64,000 nucleotides of DNA from F23-D06 sp045130275 (GCA_045130275.1 JBGUPL010000014.1:45390-109389); one strand, 5' to 3'; positions 7,359-16,716 are shown, counted from the first letter of the stretch. The notes: generated from the sequence alone by a model not told the origin. Numbers and translations: made by a program.

Positions 7359-10052
7359 CTATAGCGTGTCGCCAGTTTCATTTTCGCCTTCTTGAACCTT
7401 TTTCTCCAGTTCCATTTTACCGAAACGTAGTGTGATGCCGGCTGATACATAACGGCTGTTCAGCATCCAGTTGGTGCTGTTGTTCAGGAAGTAAGGATTC
7501 GTGTTGACCGAACCGGAACCGTATCGGCCACCCCAGTTGAAGATGTCCTGCACATTGACGAAAATCGACAACTTACGTTTGAAAAGGTCGCTACGGAGAC
7601 CGAAATTCAAGGCGTAACGGGCTTTGCGCTCGCTCATCAGACTGATTGTCGGGGAATTGTAGAAGCCGGAAGCGGTGAACTGCAGCCAATCGAAAGCCTT
7701 GGCCCAGAAGTTCAGTCGCACGCTCCATGACCACTTGTCGCGTCCGTCGGTCTGATGTACACCATCGCGGTCATACTCCATCTTATAACCGTAATCATAG
7801 ACATTGGCGTAGAGTCGCAGGTTGACGAAACCGGTCGGACGGTAGGTGGCGTTCAGCGATGCGCCGTAACGCCAAGAGGTCCCCATGTTGTATGGTACGG
7901 AGTAACTGACGACCCGGTCGAGGTATTGGTCGAACTCGGAGTCAGTCAGCGAACTGATTTCGTTGGTGCTCAACCGTCCGTAAACCTCCACTCCGACGTT
8001 GCCGAAACGGTTGAAATACTTCTGCCAGCCCGCTTCCAGGTTGTGCGTGAATCCGCTTCTCAGTCCCTTCGGGTTGCTCGAAGAGTAACGCCCGAAAGGA
8101 TTGCCTGTGGAGTAGTTGTTGTCGCCGTAACGGCGGAAATGGCTCAAGTCTTCCTCGTCAGGGTGCGACATACGCATGGAGTAGTTAAGTTTGATATTGT
8201 GCATACTCTTGGTGCGGTATGTGAGGTGGATGGAGGGGCGCAACGAGAAGAAAATAGGTGCGCCTTCATCGGCGAAAGGCATGTCGCTGATGTACTCGTA
8301 GGCATCGCGCAACATACCCACACCCAAGCCAGTGCTGAGAGTGAAACCGCCCCAGCGGTGCGTCCAGTTCACATCGGCGTTGACATTCGTCGAACCGCCG
8401 TTGAAATGGTATGCACGCAAGGTGTCCACTATTTCTCCGTCAAGGTCGTTGTAGCGGCGATAATCGTTGCTCATTTGGAAATGACTGGTGCGCATACCGT
8501 AGCTCATCTCGCCGTTTTCACTGTATGGCCGGTTGTAACGGGCGTCGAAGTCTGCACCGTAGCGGAAGCTGCGTGTGAGCAAGTAGCGGTGCTCGTCAAG
8601 GTCGTAGTATGTATCGTAGAAACGGTTGTACCACTGTTCGCTGGCATTGTGCGAGAACCGACCGTTCAGGCCGAGCCGCAGATTGTGTCCTTTGTTGTCG
8701 AACTTCTTGGTGTAATCCACCCCGGCGTGGGTCATCACAGACCACCCCTGGGTTTTGCTGAGTGTGGTGTCAATATATTCTTTAGAGAACGGTGGCATTG
8801 AATCTAAGTAGAAATAGGTCTGGTCACGCGAGATGATGTACCGGGAATTGTTGTTGTTGTAAAATCCACCCGCATCAAAAGAGATCTCACTGGTGGAGTC
8901 AATCTCGTAGTTGACCCCGAGGAAAAAGTTGGCGGAACCACTGCGGTTCGTGTCATGTTGCAAAATGGAGCTTGACCAGGTGGTGTCATATCCACCCTCG
9001 TTGCCCACGGCGTCGCGTCGCTGATAGGACTGTGATTCCGTTGCGTTGCGGCGAGAACTATAACGTCCTGATACAAATAGATTTACGCTTAATTTCTCCT
9101 TCGTCCACATATAGCTGACCCACGGAGACACAAACGGTTGGTTGGAACCGTTGATGCCGAAACTGACGAACTGGTTGCTCTTGACGTGTGCGGAGGTGAC
9201 GATGTTGATGACCGCCTCGGCATCGGTGGCGTATTTGGCCGACGGGTTGGTAATAGCCTCGATACGCTCAAGTGCGTTGGCGGGAAGCGTCTGCAGGTAG
9301 GTCTTGAGATTCTCTTCGGTGAGTTTGGAGGGTTTGTCATTGATCCAGATTTCCACGCTTGACACACCGCGCAAGGTGATGTTGCCCTCCACATCGACCT
9401 CCACGCCGGGCGCGTTCTGCAGCGCGTCTTCGGTGGTGCCGGTCTGGATGGAAGCATCCTCGCTGACATTATAGACGAGCTTCTCCCCATCCATGGCGTA
9501 GATGGGCTTTTCCGTCTTGATGGTCACTTCACCCAAAGAAGTGGAGATGGGCATAAGCTTCACGGTACCCAGATTGGTGTTGTTCTCCACGGTGAACGGG
9601 ATGATGCGTGGGGTGTAGTTGAAGAACCAAACACGGAGCAGGCATTTGCCTTGAGGCACACCGTCAATTTCGAAATAGCCGTTGTTATTGGCGGAGGTGC
9701 CTTTGATGATCATGGAATCCTCCGCGTCAAGGACTGCCACGTTGGCATAGGCCAGGGGCGTTCCTGCAATGGAGTCGCGCAGCAAGCCCACCACTTTGAA
9801 GGTGGCACCCTCGCGCACCTTTTTTTTCTGCTTCACTTGTGGGTTCTGCTGTGGCATTTGCTGATTCCAGCCGCCACGATCGCCTCCCATCGGAGGCCTT
9901 CCGCCCGGATAACCACCACCCGGAGGCCGTCCGCCGGGATATCCGCCGCCCGGGGGCTGCGCCATGACGCATAAGGCCGATAGCGACAGTATCGCGATCA
10001 TTGTGATAAACTTGAAAATAGTTATTCTTCTAGAAAAATCAGCAAAGTTCAT
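7359..10052 (-). CDS. Outer-membrane beta-barrel protein with CarboxypepD-like and plug-like domains
   Basis: 897 residues of the OMP_b-brl_3 / TonB-receptor-like group. After an N-terminal signal (SLSALCVMAQ) comes a Gly-Pro-rich low-complexity segment (GGGYPGGRPP repeated), then a carboxypeptidase-regulatory-like beta-sandwich (about 85-175), a plug-like domain (NAPGVEVDVEGNITLRGVS, PSAKYATDAEAVINIV), and a long barrel rich in alternating aromatics ending in ITLRFGKMELEKK. It probably acts in transport or as a surface barrel; no substrate is indicated. The ATG at 10052 is used; ATG at 10001 would also leave a signal peptide. No SusD partner is adjacent. Confidence 0.8.
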   Translation of the reverse strand: MNFADFSRRITIFKFITMIAILSLSALCVMAQPPGGGYPGGRPPGGGYPGGRPPMGGDRGGWNQQMPQQNPQVKQKKKVREGATFKVVGLLRDSIAGTPLAYANVAVLDAEDSMIIKGTSANNNGYFEIDGVPQGKCLLRVWFFNYTPRIIPFTVENNTNLGTVKLMPISTSLGEVTIKTEKPIYAMDGEKLVYNVSEDASIQTGTTEDALQNAPGVEVDVEGNITLRGVSSVEIWINDKPSKLTEENLKTYLQTLPANALERIEAITNPSAKYATDAEAVINIVTSAHVKSNQFVSFGINGSNQPFVSPWVSYMWTKEKLSVNLFVSGRYSSRRNATESQSYQRRDAVGNEGGYDTTWSSSILQHDTNRSGSANFFLGVNYEIDSTSEISFDAGGFYNNNNSRYIISRDQTYFYLDSMPPFSKEYIDTTLSKTQGWSVMTHAGVDYTKKFDNKGHNLRLGLNGRFSHNASEQWYNRFYDTYYDLDEHRYLLTRSFRYGADFDARYNRPYSENGEMSYGMRTSHFQMSNDYRRYNDLDGEIVDTLRAYHFNGGSTNVNADVNWTHRWGGFTLSTGLGVGMLRDAYEYISDMPFADEGAPIFFSLRPSIHLTYRTKSMHNIKLNYSMRMSHPDEEDLSHFRRYGDNNYSTGNPFGRYSSSNPKGLRSGFTHNLEAGWQKYFNRFGNVGVEVYGRLSTNEISSLTDSEFDQYLDRVVSYSVPYNMGTSWRYGASLNATYRPTGFVNLRLYANVYDYGYKMEYDRDGVHQTDGRDKWSWSVRLNFWAKAFDWLQFTASGFYNSPTISLMSERKARYALNFGLRSDLFKRKLSIFVNVQDIFNWGGRYGSGSVNTNPYFLNNSTNWMLNSRYVSAGITLRFGKMELEKKVQEGENETGDTL

Positions 10053-10071
10053 TCTAATAAATTTTTAAGCC

Positions 10072-10080
10072 GCGAAGATA
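10072..10080 (-). promoter_or_regulatory. -7-like box for the OMP/glycosyltransferase operon
   Basis: The minus strand reads TATCTTCGC, one base off the usual TATCTTTGC, 20 bases before the ATG. Confidence 0.45.
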
Positions 10081-10148
10081 CGTTTTTTTTGAAAACCCCG
10101 TAGTCTTTTCAACAAGATTGGAATATATTCACTAATCGCAAAAAAATG

Positions 10149-10157
10149 TATCTTTGC
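10149..10157 (+). promoter_or_regulatory. -7 box for the DUF1015 gene
   Basis: TATCTTTGC, followed by an A/T-rich leader of about 55 bases. Confidence 0.6.
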
Positions 10158-10220
10158 CGTTGATTTTAAAATGTAGAATTATTAAACTTATTCAATTATT
10201 TACCAATAAATCAAATAGAT

Positions 10221-11486
10221 ATGTCAGTTATTAAACCCTTTAGAGGATTTCGTCCCCCGAAAGAAATCGTTGAAAAATTAGCTTCCCGTCCTTATGACGT
10301 GTTGAACTCCGAAGAGGCCCGCAAAGAATGCGAAGGCAACCCTTACAGCCTGCTGCATGTGACCAAGGCGGAAATTGACCTTCCAGAAGGCACCGATGAG
10401 CACTCCCTTGAGGTGTATCTTCAGGTCGTGAAGAATTACAACAGCTTCAAAGATTACGGTTGGTTGGTGCAGGACAAGGAGGAAAAATTATACATCTATG
10501 CCCAAAGCATGAACCCGACGGCTGCGGACGCGAAATGGCAATATGGCATCGTGGCTTGCGCTTACAGTGAGGATTATGTCAACAAAATCATCAAGAAACA
10601 CGAGCTCACCCGCAAGGACAAAGAAGAGGACCGTATGAAACACGTCCGTATCACCAATGCCAACGTGGAGCCGGTGTTCTTCGCTTATCCCGCCGTCGCC
10701 CGCATTGATGAGATCGTGGCTTCCGTGACCGCCAAGGAGCCTGTCTATGACTTCGTTGCCAAGGAAGACGGCTTCGGCCACCGTTTCTGGGTCATCGACG
10801 ACCGTGCCCTCATCGACGAACTGGTGGAACTGTTCGCCACCAAGGTGCCCGCCATGTATATCGCCGACGGTCACCACCGCAGCGCCGCTGCCGCTCTCGT
10901 GGGTCAAGAGAAGAAAGAGCACAACCCGAACCACACCGGCAAGGAGGAGTACAACTACTTCATGACGGTTATTTTCCCCGACAACCAGCTCAACATCATC
11001 GACTACAACCGCGTGGTGAAAGATCTCAACGGTCTGACCAAGGAGCAGTTCCTCAACGCAGTTGCCGAAACCTATACGGTCGAAGATATGGGCACGGAGA
11101 TCTACAAACCCGGCAAGTTGCATGAGTTCAGCATGTATTTGGACGGTCATTGGTACAAGATGAACGCCAAGCCCGGCACGTTCAACGACAGCGACCCCAT
11201 CGGGGTGTTGGATGTTACGATCCTCAGCAACCTTGTGCTTGACAAAATTCTGGGTATCAAGGATTTGCGCACCGATAAGCGCATCGATTTCGTAGGTGGT
11301 ATCCGTGGTTTGGGTGAACTGAAACGCCGCGTTGACAGCGGGGAAATGAAAGTGGCTTTCGCCCTCTACCCTGTTTCCATGCAGCAGATCATTGACATCG
11401 CGGACACGGGCAACATCATGCCCCCGAAGACCACTTGGTTCGAGCCGAAACTGCGCTCAGGACTCGTTATTCACGAATTAGCATAA
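10221..11486 (+). CDS. DUF1015 family protein
   Basis: 421 residues beginning MSVIKPFRGFRPPKE and SRPYDVLNSEEAR, the characteristic opening of the DUF1015 family. Further conserved elements are NPYSLLHVTK and the His/Asp-rich YIADGHHRSAAA segment near residue 215. The protein looks soluble and cytosolic. Its activity is not established; in Bacteroidetes and Clostridia the family often sits beside serine biosynthesis genes, but those are not in this window. The stop is two bases before the next ATG, so it probably leads a cluster running to ispE. Confidence 0.88.
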   Translation: MSVIKPFRGFRPPKEIVEKLASRPYDVLNSEEARKECEGNPYSLLHVTKAEIDLPEGTDEHSLEVYLQVVKNYNSFKDYGWLVQDKEEKLYIYAQSMNPTAADAKWQYGIVACAYSEDYVNKIIKKHELTRKDKEEDRMKHVRITNANVEPVFFAYPAVARIDEIVASVTAKEPVYDFVAKEDGFGHRFWVIDDRALIDELVELFATKVPAMYIADGHHRSAAAALVGQEKKEHNPNHTGKEEYNYFMTVIFPDNQLNIIDYNRVVKDLNGLTKEQFLNAVAETYTVEDMGTEIYKPGKLHEFSMYLDGHWYKMNAKPGTFNDSDPIGVLDVTILSNLVLDKILGIKDLRTDKRIDFVGGIRGLGELKRRVDSGEMKVAFALYPVSMQQIIDIADTGNIMPPKTTWFEPKLRSGLVIHELA

Positions 11487-11488
11487 TC

Positions 11489-12418
11489 ATGTTTAAAGTT
11501 CCCGTTTTACTCATACTATATAATAGAATAGAGGAAACGCACGACGTATTTCAAGTTTTACGCACAGTGCAACCCACTCAGTTGTATGTGGCGGGCGATG
11601 CGGCCAACTCTGGTTCACTGTTGGACCAGATGCGCACTTATCAGACTCGCGCCGTCATCCAACCCGAGTGGCCATGCCAGTTGCACACCTTGTGGCAGGA
11701 CAATCATCTGGGCAAATCCCAGATGATTGTCACCGCCATGAAGTGGTTTTTTGAGCAAGAGGAGGAGGGAATTATCCTCTTTGAGGATACCATCCCCGGT
11801 TACGACTTCTTCCCGTATTGCGAGCAATTGCTTGAAAAATACCGCAATGACAAGCAAATCTTCAGCATTGGAGGCTTTTATTGGCGGCACAGAAGCCGGA
11901 TAAGGTATAAAAAGCGGATGAAGAAAAGCGAATCCTCCTACTTCTTCTCGGCATACGCCTCCACATGGGGCTTCGCCACATGGAAGAACCGTTGGACGGA
12001 CTTCTCCCTTTCGATGGACCAGTACAACAAAGAGGGCTTTGAGAAGATGATTGATCCTTACATGAAACAGAACAAACAGAAACTTTTCTGGATGAATCGG
12101 TTCAATGCGCTCAAAAAGTATAATGCCACATACTGGGACTACCAGTACAATTTCCATATTTGGTCTCATCAGGCACTCAGCATCACGCCTTATTTGAACC
12201 TCGTGACCAACGTGGGGTTTCGCAAACAAGCCAAGCGTAAGATCCGCAGGATGAAACGCAATGCCTATCCTATTATGCCGTTGGTGCATCCCGAGGAAGT
12301 CCGTCAAGATTATTCCGAAGACCGCTATATGTTCAGGCACATCTTCAACGGTGCCTTGTTCACGCTGTTCAAGGATTGGCTTAACGACTTGGTTTCCAAT
12401 AATAAAACGGAGAATTGA
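11489..12418 (+). CDS. GT-A-like glycosyltransferase (HlpA-like)
   Basis: 309 residues. The start at 11489 is chosen because MFKVPVLLILYNRIEET is the canonical first strand of a GT-A nucleotide-sugar transferase and lies just after the previous stop. Family features: VAGDAAN in place of the usual VAADGPR, a conserved W in the DNHLGK segment, and IILFEDTIPGYDFFPYCEQLLEKY. In the family this last motif normally reads EDD and supplies metal-binding acids; here it is EDT, so metal binding may be altered. The C-terminal half is basic. It probably decorates a surface polysaccharide. The stop is four bases before the YitT gene. Confidence 0.7.
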   Translation: MFKVPVLLILYNRIEETHDVFQVLRTVQPTQLYVAGDAANSGSLLDQMRTYQTRAVIQPEWPCQLHTLWQDNHLGKSQMIVTAMKWFFEQEEEGIILFEDTIPGYDFFPYCEQLLEKYRNDKQIFSIGGFYWRHRSRIRYKKRMKKSESSYFFSAYASTWGFATWKNRWTDFSLSMDQYNKEGFEKMIDPYMKQNKQKLFWMNRFNALKKYNATYWDYQYNFHIWSHQALSITPYLNLVTNVGFRKQAKRKIRRMKRNAYPIMPLVHPEEVRQDYSEDRYMFRHIFNGALFTLFKDWLNDLVSNNKTEN

Positions 12419-12422
12419 TTCG

Positions 12423-13298
12423 ATGGATAAAAAATTGACCTTCAAGATTGTGTTTCAAGAGGTGAGGAGTTATTTCTTCATCTTTTTGGGTTTGGCTATG
12501 TTCACTTTCGGATGGTCAGCTTTTTTGACGCCCTACGAAGTGTCCGGTGGCGGTGTGGCGGGTGCGGCCTCCATCCTCTATTTCGCCACGAAGACCATCC
12601 CCATCGGTGTCACCACGTTCGTGCTCAACGCCATTTTGATCGCCATAGCTTGGAAGGTCTTGGGTACCAAATTTTGTGTCAACTCGTTGATTTGCACGGT
12701 GGTGATGAGCGGTTTTTTCTCCATATTCCAGCCGCTTTTCCCGAAACCGATAATCGAAGATATGTTCATGAGCGTCATAATCGGCTCGGCCATATCAGCC
12801 TACGGCATCGGCATGGCGATCAACTGGGGCGGCAACACCGGCGGCGTGGACATTATAGCCCTCATGATCGGGAAATACCGCAATATCTCCTACGGTCGGG
12901 TCAGTTTGTTTTCCAACATTCTCATCGTGGGTGCATCCTATTTTGTGCTGCACGACGTGCAGAGACTCGTTTACAGCTTCGTCGTGCTGTTGGTCTCCAT
13001 CATTATCTCTGACTTGGTAATCGATGGATACCGGCAAACGTACCAGTTTATGGTCTTTTCTCAGAAAAATGATGAAATCGCCAAGAAAATCAACACGAAC
13101 CTGCACCGCGGTGCCTCGTTCCTGAAAGGATACGGCTCTTATAATCATCAGGAGAGTGATGTGCTTCTTATTGTGGCACATAAGACCGACAAACGTTCCA
13201 TCACTCGCATTATCAAGGAGATAGATCCCAACGCGTTCATTACCATTACGAAGACGGCCAGCGTTTTCGGCAAGAATTTCGACAATATCAAGATATGA
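12423..13298 (+). CDS. YitT family membrane protein (DUF161/DUF2179)
   Basis: 291 residues. The N-terminal 200 form five or so membrane helices with the family signature GGGVAGAASILYF and the WGGNTGGVDIIALMI segment. The C-terminal 80 residues (FVFSQ-like strand, HRGASFLKGYGSY, then ITKTASVFGKNF) are the soluble DUF2179 domain. The transported substrate is unknown. The start at 12423 follows the previous stop at a four-base distance, and the stop overlaps the ispE ATG (ATGA). Confidence 0.9.
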   Translation: MDKKLTFKIVFQEVRSYFFIFLGLAMFTFGWSAFLTPYEVSGGGVAGAASILYFATKTIPIGVTTFVLNAILIAIAWKVLGTKFCVNSLICTVVMSGFFSIFQPLFPKPIIEDMFMSVIIGSAISAYGIGMAINWGGNTGGVDIIALMIGKYRNISYGRVSLFSNILIVGASYFVLHDVQRLVYSFVVLLVSIIISDLVIDGYRQTYQFMVFSQKNDEIAKKINTNLHRGASFLKGYGSYNHQESDVLLIVAHKTDKRSITRIIKEIDPNAFITITKTASVFGKNFDNIKI

Positions 13299-14074
13299 CG
13301 TCAATTTTCGAGCCCGTTTCAGCGCGGGTGAACGCTAAAATCAATATCGGCCTCCAGATTGTTCGAAAACGGCCGGATGGCTACCACGATTTGCAAACCG
13401 TTTTTTATCCTACGGATTTTTTCACCGATATCCTGCGCATAGCCCCTTCGTCTGAGGAGGTGCTTTTCCGGGTAGAGAGTCGGGAAGACTTGGGTAATCC
13501 AAACAACAATTTGTGTGTCAAGGCATTCAGACTTCTACAACATGATTTCGGAATCTCGGGCGTGGAGATTTCCTTGCATAAAGGTATTCCTACAGGTGCT
13601 GGCTTGGGAGGAGGCTCCGCCGATGCTGCGTTCACGCTCAGGATGCTCGCCGATGCGTTCCAATTGCCTGTTACTGAGGCCAAAATGCATGAATATGCTT
13701 TGCAGTTGGGCAGCGATGTGCCATTTTTCCTCCATAACCGCCCGATGTATGCCACTGGTCGCGGCGAGGTGCTGACACCCGTCGATGTGGATTTGTCTTC
13801 ATATCGGTTAAAAATCGTTAAACCGGACATCCATGTTTCCACGAAAGAGGCGTATGCCGGTATCCTTCCGAAAACGCCCAATGTATTCTTACCTAATGTT
13901 TTACAACAAAATATAGAAACTTGGGAAGGCCTAGTGGCCAATGATTTCGAAACGTCTGTTTTTTTGAAATACCCGGAATTAAGAGAAATTAAGGCATCGC
14001 TTTACCGCGAGGGCGCACTCTATGCCTCTATGTCAGGAAGCGGTTCCGCAGTGTTTGGCGTTTTCCCGTCCTGA
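13295..14074 (+). CDS. ispE: 4-diphosphocytidyl-2-C-methyl-D-erythritol kinase
   Basis: A 259-residue GHMP kinase of the non-mevalonate (MEP) isoprenoid pathway; it phosphorylates CDP-ME with ATP in the cytosol. Seen: AKINIGLQI with the catalytic Lys, the GHMP phosphate-binding loop PTGAGLGGGSADAA at about residues 95-108, GSDVPFF with the catalytic Asp, and the C-terminal MSGSGSAVFG glycine loop. It overlaps the YitT stop by four bases (ATGA), implying coupling. Its last 55 bases overlap the convergent GtrA gene. Confidence 0.96.
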   Translation: MTSIFEPVSARVNAKINIGLQIVRKRPDGYHDLQTVFYPTDFFTDILRIAPSSEEVLFRVESREDLGNPNNNLCVKAFRLLQHDFGISGVEISLHKGIPTGAGLGGGSADAAFTLRMLADAFQLPVTEAKMHEYALQLGSDVPFFLHNRPMYATGRGEVLTPVDVDLSSYRLKIVKPDIHVSTKEAYAGILPKTPNVFLPNVLQQNIETWEGLVANDFETSVFLKYPELREIKASLYREGALYASMSGSGSAVFGVFPS

Positions 14075-14523
14075 TCGTTTTGTTTTTTGCGGTTCAGGTT
14101 CAAGAATCTGGCTTTCTTTTTATAGACAAAGATGCTGTTCAACACGTAATTCACCAAACCTACTGGAACCGCCATGATTGTGAGGTTGAGGTAGTTGTTC
14201 TGGCTACCGAGATGCTCCAGCAGCGCAATGCCGCCTATGTTGAGAAGATAGGTGAACCCAGTGACTGCTAAAAATCTGAATAACAGTTTGTTGTCTTTGT
14301 TTTTGAACACCAGGATGCCATACGTTTTGAAGTTGAAGAGGATGCTTACGATGGTTGCAATGAAGTTGGAGACCACGTAGGCGTGGTTGAGTTTGAGCAG
14401 GTGCTCAAATACAAAAAGAAAAACATAATTGATGAACAGTCCGAACGCGGTGTTCAGAATGGCAACCAGTACGAAGCGGATGAACTGAGGTTCAAAATAG
14501 CGGTGTAAAAAGTTCCTAATCAC
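14020..14523 (-). CDS. GtrA family membrane protein
   Basis: 167 residues with four predicted helices; the opening FIRFVLVAILNTAFGLFINYV is typical of GtrA, a family linked to flipping or transfer of lipid-linked sugars. The start is a GTG at 14523: an in-frame TGA lies at 14527-14529, so no upstream ATG is possible. The C-terminal tail is basic and hydrophilic (LNRKKQNDQDGK). It is convergent with and overlaps ispE by 55 bases. Confidence 0.85.
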   Translation of the reverse strand: MIRNFLHRYFEPQFIRFVLVAILNTAFGLFINYVFLFVFEHLLKLNHAYVVSNFIATIVSILFNFKTYGILVFKNKDNKLLFRFLAVTGFTYLLNIGGIALLEHLGSQNNYLNLTIMAVPVGLVNYVLNSIFVYKKKARFLNLNRKKQNDQDGKTPNTAEPLPDIEA

Positions 14524-14540
14524 AATTCAACATTAAGGCG

Positions 14541-14549
14541 GCAAAAATA
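14541..14549 (-). promoter_or_regulatory. -7 box for the GtrA gene
   Basis: The minus strand reads TATTTTTGC, so the leader before the GTG would be only about ten bases. Confidence 0.55.
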
Positions 14550-14585
14550 AAAAAATAAAGCATACGCACGATATGGAAAAAAGAG

Positions 14586-14594
14586 TATATTTGC
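14586..14594 (+). promoter_or_regulatory. -7 box for yceD-rpmF
   Basis: TATATTTGC matches TAnnTTTG, 18 bases before the ATG at 14613. Confidence 0.6.
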
Positions 14595-14612
14595 ACCCCT
14601 AAATTTATTGCA

Positions 14613-15167
14613 ATGGAAGAGAGACAATTGCGCAGTCAATTTAAGATTAGAATCTCAGGCATTGAACTCGGAAAGCATTGTTTTTCAATAGATTGTGATA
14701 AAGAGTTCTTTGACCTGGCAGGTATTGAACAACTACTGGACGGCCGTTTGGTTTTGCGGATTGAAATGGAGAAATCTGAGAAAATGGTCGATTTCCAGTG
14801 CCACTTCGAAGGAGAAGTGGTGGCGGAATGCGACCGTTGCCTCGCCCCGGTGACCCTGCCGATGAACTTCGACGAAAGACTGATCGTGAAGCTGGTGTCC
14901 GAAAATTACCACTCCGAGGAGGAACAGGAAGACGAGATTTGGATGATGGACGAGAACACCTACGAGATCGATCTCTTTCACTTCGTGTACGAGTCCATTG
15001 TGCTCGCGCTGCCCATCCGCATTGTTCATGAAGATGACGCAGACGGCAACCCCACCTGCGACCCAGAGGTGATGCGCCGACTTGATGAGATGAATGCCGA
15101 AAATGTTGAAAATGAGCAAGAAACGGATCCCCGCTGGGATGCCCTTAAAAATATAAAACTGGATTAA
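14613..15167 (+). CDS. yceD: YceD/DUF177 family protein
   Basis: 184 residues with the DUF177 core: FEGEVVAECDRCLAPVTLPM (the C-x-x-C pair), an acidic middle (SEEEQEDEIWMMDENTYEIDL) and PRWDALKNI near the C-terminus, the usual family ending. In bacteria this gene almost always precedes rpmF, as here (22 bases apart), and YceD is implicated in 23S rRNA accumulation or ribosome assembly. The two share the promoter at 14586. Confidence 0.92.
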   Translation: MEERQLRSQFKIRISGIELGKHCFSIDCDKEFFDLAGIEQLLDGRLVLRIEMEKSEKMVDFQCHFEGEVVAECDRCLAPVTLPMNFDERLIVKLVSENYHSEEEQEDEIWMMDENTYEIDLFHFVYESIVLALPIRIVHEDDADGNPTCDPEVMRRLDEMNAENVENEQETDPRWDALKNIKLD

Positions 15168-15189
15168 TAACAATAAAAAATAAATAGAT

Positions 15190-15378
15190 ATGCCACATCC
15201 GAAAAGAAGACACTCTGCTATCAGAAGAGATAAGAGAAGAGCCAACGATTTCATCACCGCTCCCCAGCTGACCACGTGCAGCCACTGCGGTGCCCCGATC
15301 CTCACCCATCGCGTATGCCCTGAGTGCGGTTACTATAGAGGCAAACAAGCCATCGAAATCGGCAACACGGCTGAATAA
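15190..15378 (+). CDS. rpmF: Ribosomal protein bL32
   Basis: 62 residues: MPHPKRRHSAIRRDKRRA at the N-terminus, then two zinc-binding pairs, CSHCGAP and CPECGYY. A typical bL32 of the four-cysteine form. Co-transcribed with yceD; a rho-independent terminator follows at 15412. Confidence 0.97.
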   Translation: MPHPKRRHSAIRRDKRRANDFITAPQLTTCSHCGAPILTHRVCPECGYYRGKQAIEIGNTAE

Positions 15379-15411
15379 GCGTCCCTGTGATGCTTTTCTG
15401 ATTTATGAATG

Positions 15412-15440
15412 GATGACACGAGCAATTGTGTCATCTTTTT
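15412..15440 (+). terminator. Rho-independent terminator after rpmF
   Basis: Perfect 8-bp stem GATGACAC / GTGTCATC with an 8-base loop, followed by TTTTT. Confidence 0.75.
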
Positions 15441-15454
15441 GAGTTTATAGCATT

Positions 15455-16033
15455 ATGGAAATAGTATTTGCCACTCATAACTTGCATAAAACCGAGGAAG
15501 TGCGGGCCATTCTCGGTTCCCGATACCACATCCTCAATCTGCCCGAACTGGGCTGTCCCGACATCCCGGAAACCGCTGACACGCTGAAAGGCAATGCCTT
15601 GCAAAAAGTACAGTATGTCGTGGACCATTATCATCGTAACTGTTTCGCCGACGACACAGGACTGGAGGTCGAAGCGCTCGGAAACCAACCAGGAGTCTAT
15701 TCCGCCCGTTATGCCGGCGAAGGGTGCTCCTATCAAGACAACGTCCGCAAACTGCTGGCAGAGATGCAGGGCAAAACCAATCGCAAAGCTTGTTTCAAGA
15801 CGGTGGTTGCCCTTGTCATGGACGGGAAAGAATACTTTTTCGAAGGCCGTGTGGATGGCATCATCCTCCCCGAACAGCGCGGCACTGATGGCTTCGGTTA
15901 CGACCCCGTCTTCCTCCCCGACGGCTACGACCAAACCTTCGCAGAAATGGATGCCGCCACCAAGAACAGCATCAGCCACCGCGGCCGCGCCATACGAAAA
16001 CTTGCCGCGTTTCTTTTGGATTGCGGCAAGTGA
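15455..16033 (+). CDS. rdgB: XTP/dITP diphosphatase (HAM1/RdgB)
   Basis: 192 residues. This family removes non-canonical purine nucleoside triphosphates (dITP, XTP) by hydrolysis to the monophosphate. Signature elements: MEIVFATHNLHKTEE with the substrate-binding THN..K, FADDTGLEVEAL with the catalytic acids, PGVYSARYAGE, GTDGFGYDPVF, and the C-terminal SHRGRAIRKL. Length is normal. It starts just after the rpmF terminator and no strong -7 box is visible, so its promoter is unclear. Confidence 0.95.
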   Translation: MEIVFATHNLHKTEEVRAILGSRYHILNLPELGCPDIPETADTLKGNALQKVQYVVDHYHRNCFADDTGLEVEALGNQPGVYSARYAGEGCSYQDNVRKLLAEMQGKTNRKACFKTVVALVMDGKEYFFEGRVDGIILPEQRGTDGFGYDPVFLPDGYDQTFAEMDAATKNSISHRGRAIRKLAAFLLDCGK

Positions 16034-16122
16034 TTTTATTTCGGAAATTGAAGCGGAAAAACGGAAAATGCGGAAACAAACAACGGAAAACTATTCTGTC
16101 CCAAATCCTTCCCCTACCCTCC

Positions 16123-16153
16123 ACTGTTCACTGTTCACTGTTCACTGTTCACT
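16123..16153 (+). repeat. Heptamer array across the purN stop codon
   Basis: Four units of ACTGTTC plus ACT. The purN stop (16135-16137) and its last codons lie inside the array, so the C-terminal residues VNSEQ come from repeat sequence. Confidence 0.8.
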
Positions 16154-16710
16154 AAAACATCATTAATCACCAACGGGAAGTACCTGTGCTCCAGCTGGTG
16201 GATTTTCGTCTCGACACTCTCCAACGTGTCGTTGGGTTCTGCATGGAACGCGAACTGGTTGATGATCTTGCCCGTATCTACCCCCTCATCCACATAATGG
16301 ATGGTGATGCCGAAGACCTTCACCCCGTAATTATACGCGTCGGCGATGCCGTGCGCACCAGGGAAGGAGGGAAGCAGCGCAGGGTGTAAGTTGATGATGC
16401 GCATCGGATAAGCCTCTAACAGCGTCTTGCCGATGATGCGCATGTAACCGGCCAGCACGATGTAATCCACTTGGCGTTTGCGAAGTTCGTCTAAAACGGC
16501 TTGTTCGTAAGCGGCTTTGCCGGCATAGTCCTTCGCACAAAAAGTGAACGCGTCAATGCCGGCGGCACTGGCGCGTTCCACTGCTTTGCTTGAAGGATTG
16601 TCGGATACCAGAAGGGCAATTTCGGCTTTCAGGGTCTGCTGCTTCACGGCCTCGATGATGGCTTGGAAATTGGACCCGAAACCGCTGGCAAAAACGGCAA
16701 TCTTCTTCAT
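16135..16710 (-). CDS. purN: Phosphoribosylglycinamide formyltransferase
   Basis: A 191-residue GAR transformylase of purine synthesis, using 10-formyl-THF to formylate GAR. Seen: the phosphate-binding FASGFGSNFQAI, and the catalytic region INLHPALLPSFPGAHGIADA with the Asn-His pair, then GITIHYVDEGVDTG with the third catalytic Asp. Length is normal. It starts six bases after the stop of the Cys-rich lipoprotein gene and is probably co-transcribed with it. Its 3' end runs into a heptamer array. Confidence 0.96.
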   Translation of the reverse strand: MKKIAVFASGFGSNFQAIIEAVKQQTLKAEIALLVSDNPSSKAVERASAAGIDAFTFCAKDYAGKAAYEQAVLDELRKRQVDYIVLAGYMRIIGKTLLEAYPMRIINLHPALLPSFPGAHGIADAYNYGVKVFGITIHYVDEGVDTGKIINQFAFHAEPNDTLESVETKIHQLEHRYFPLVINDVLVNSEQ

Positions 16711-16716
16711 AACGAA

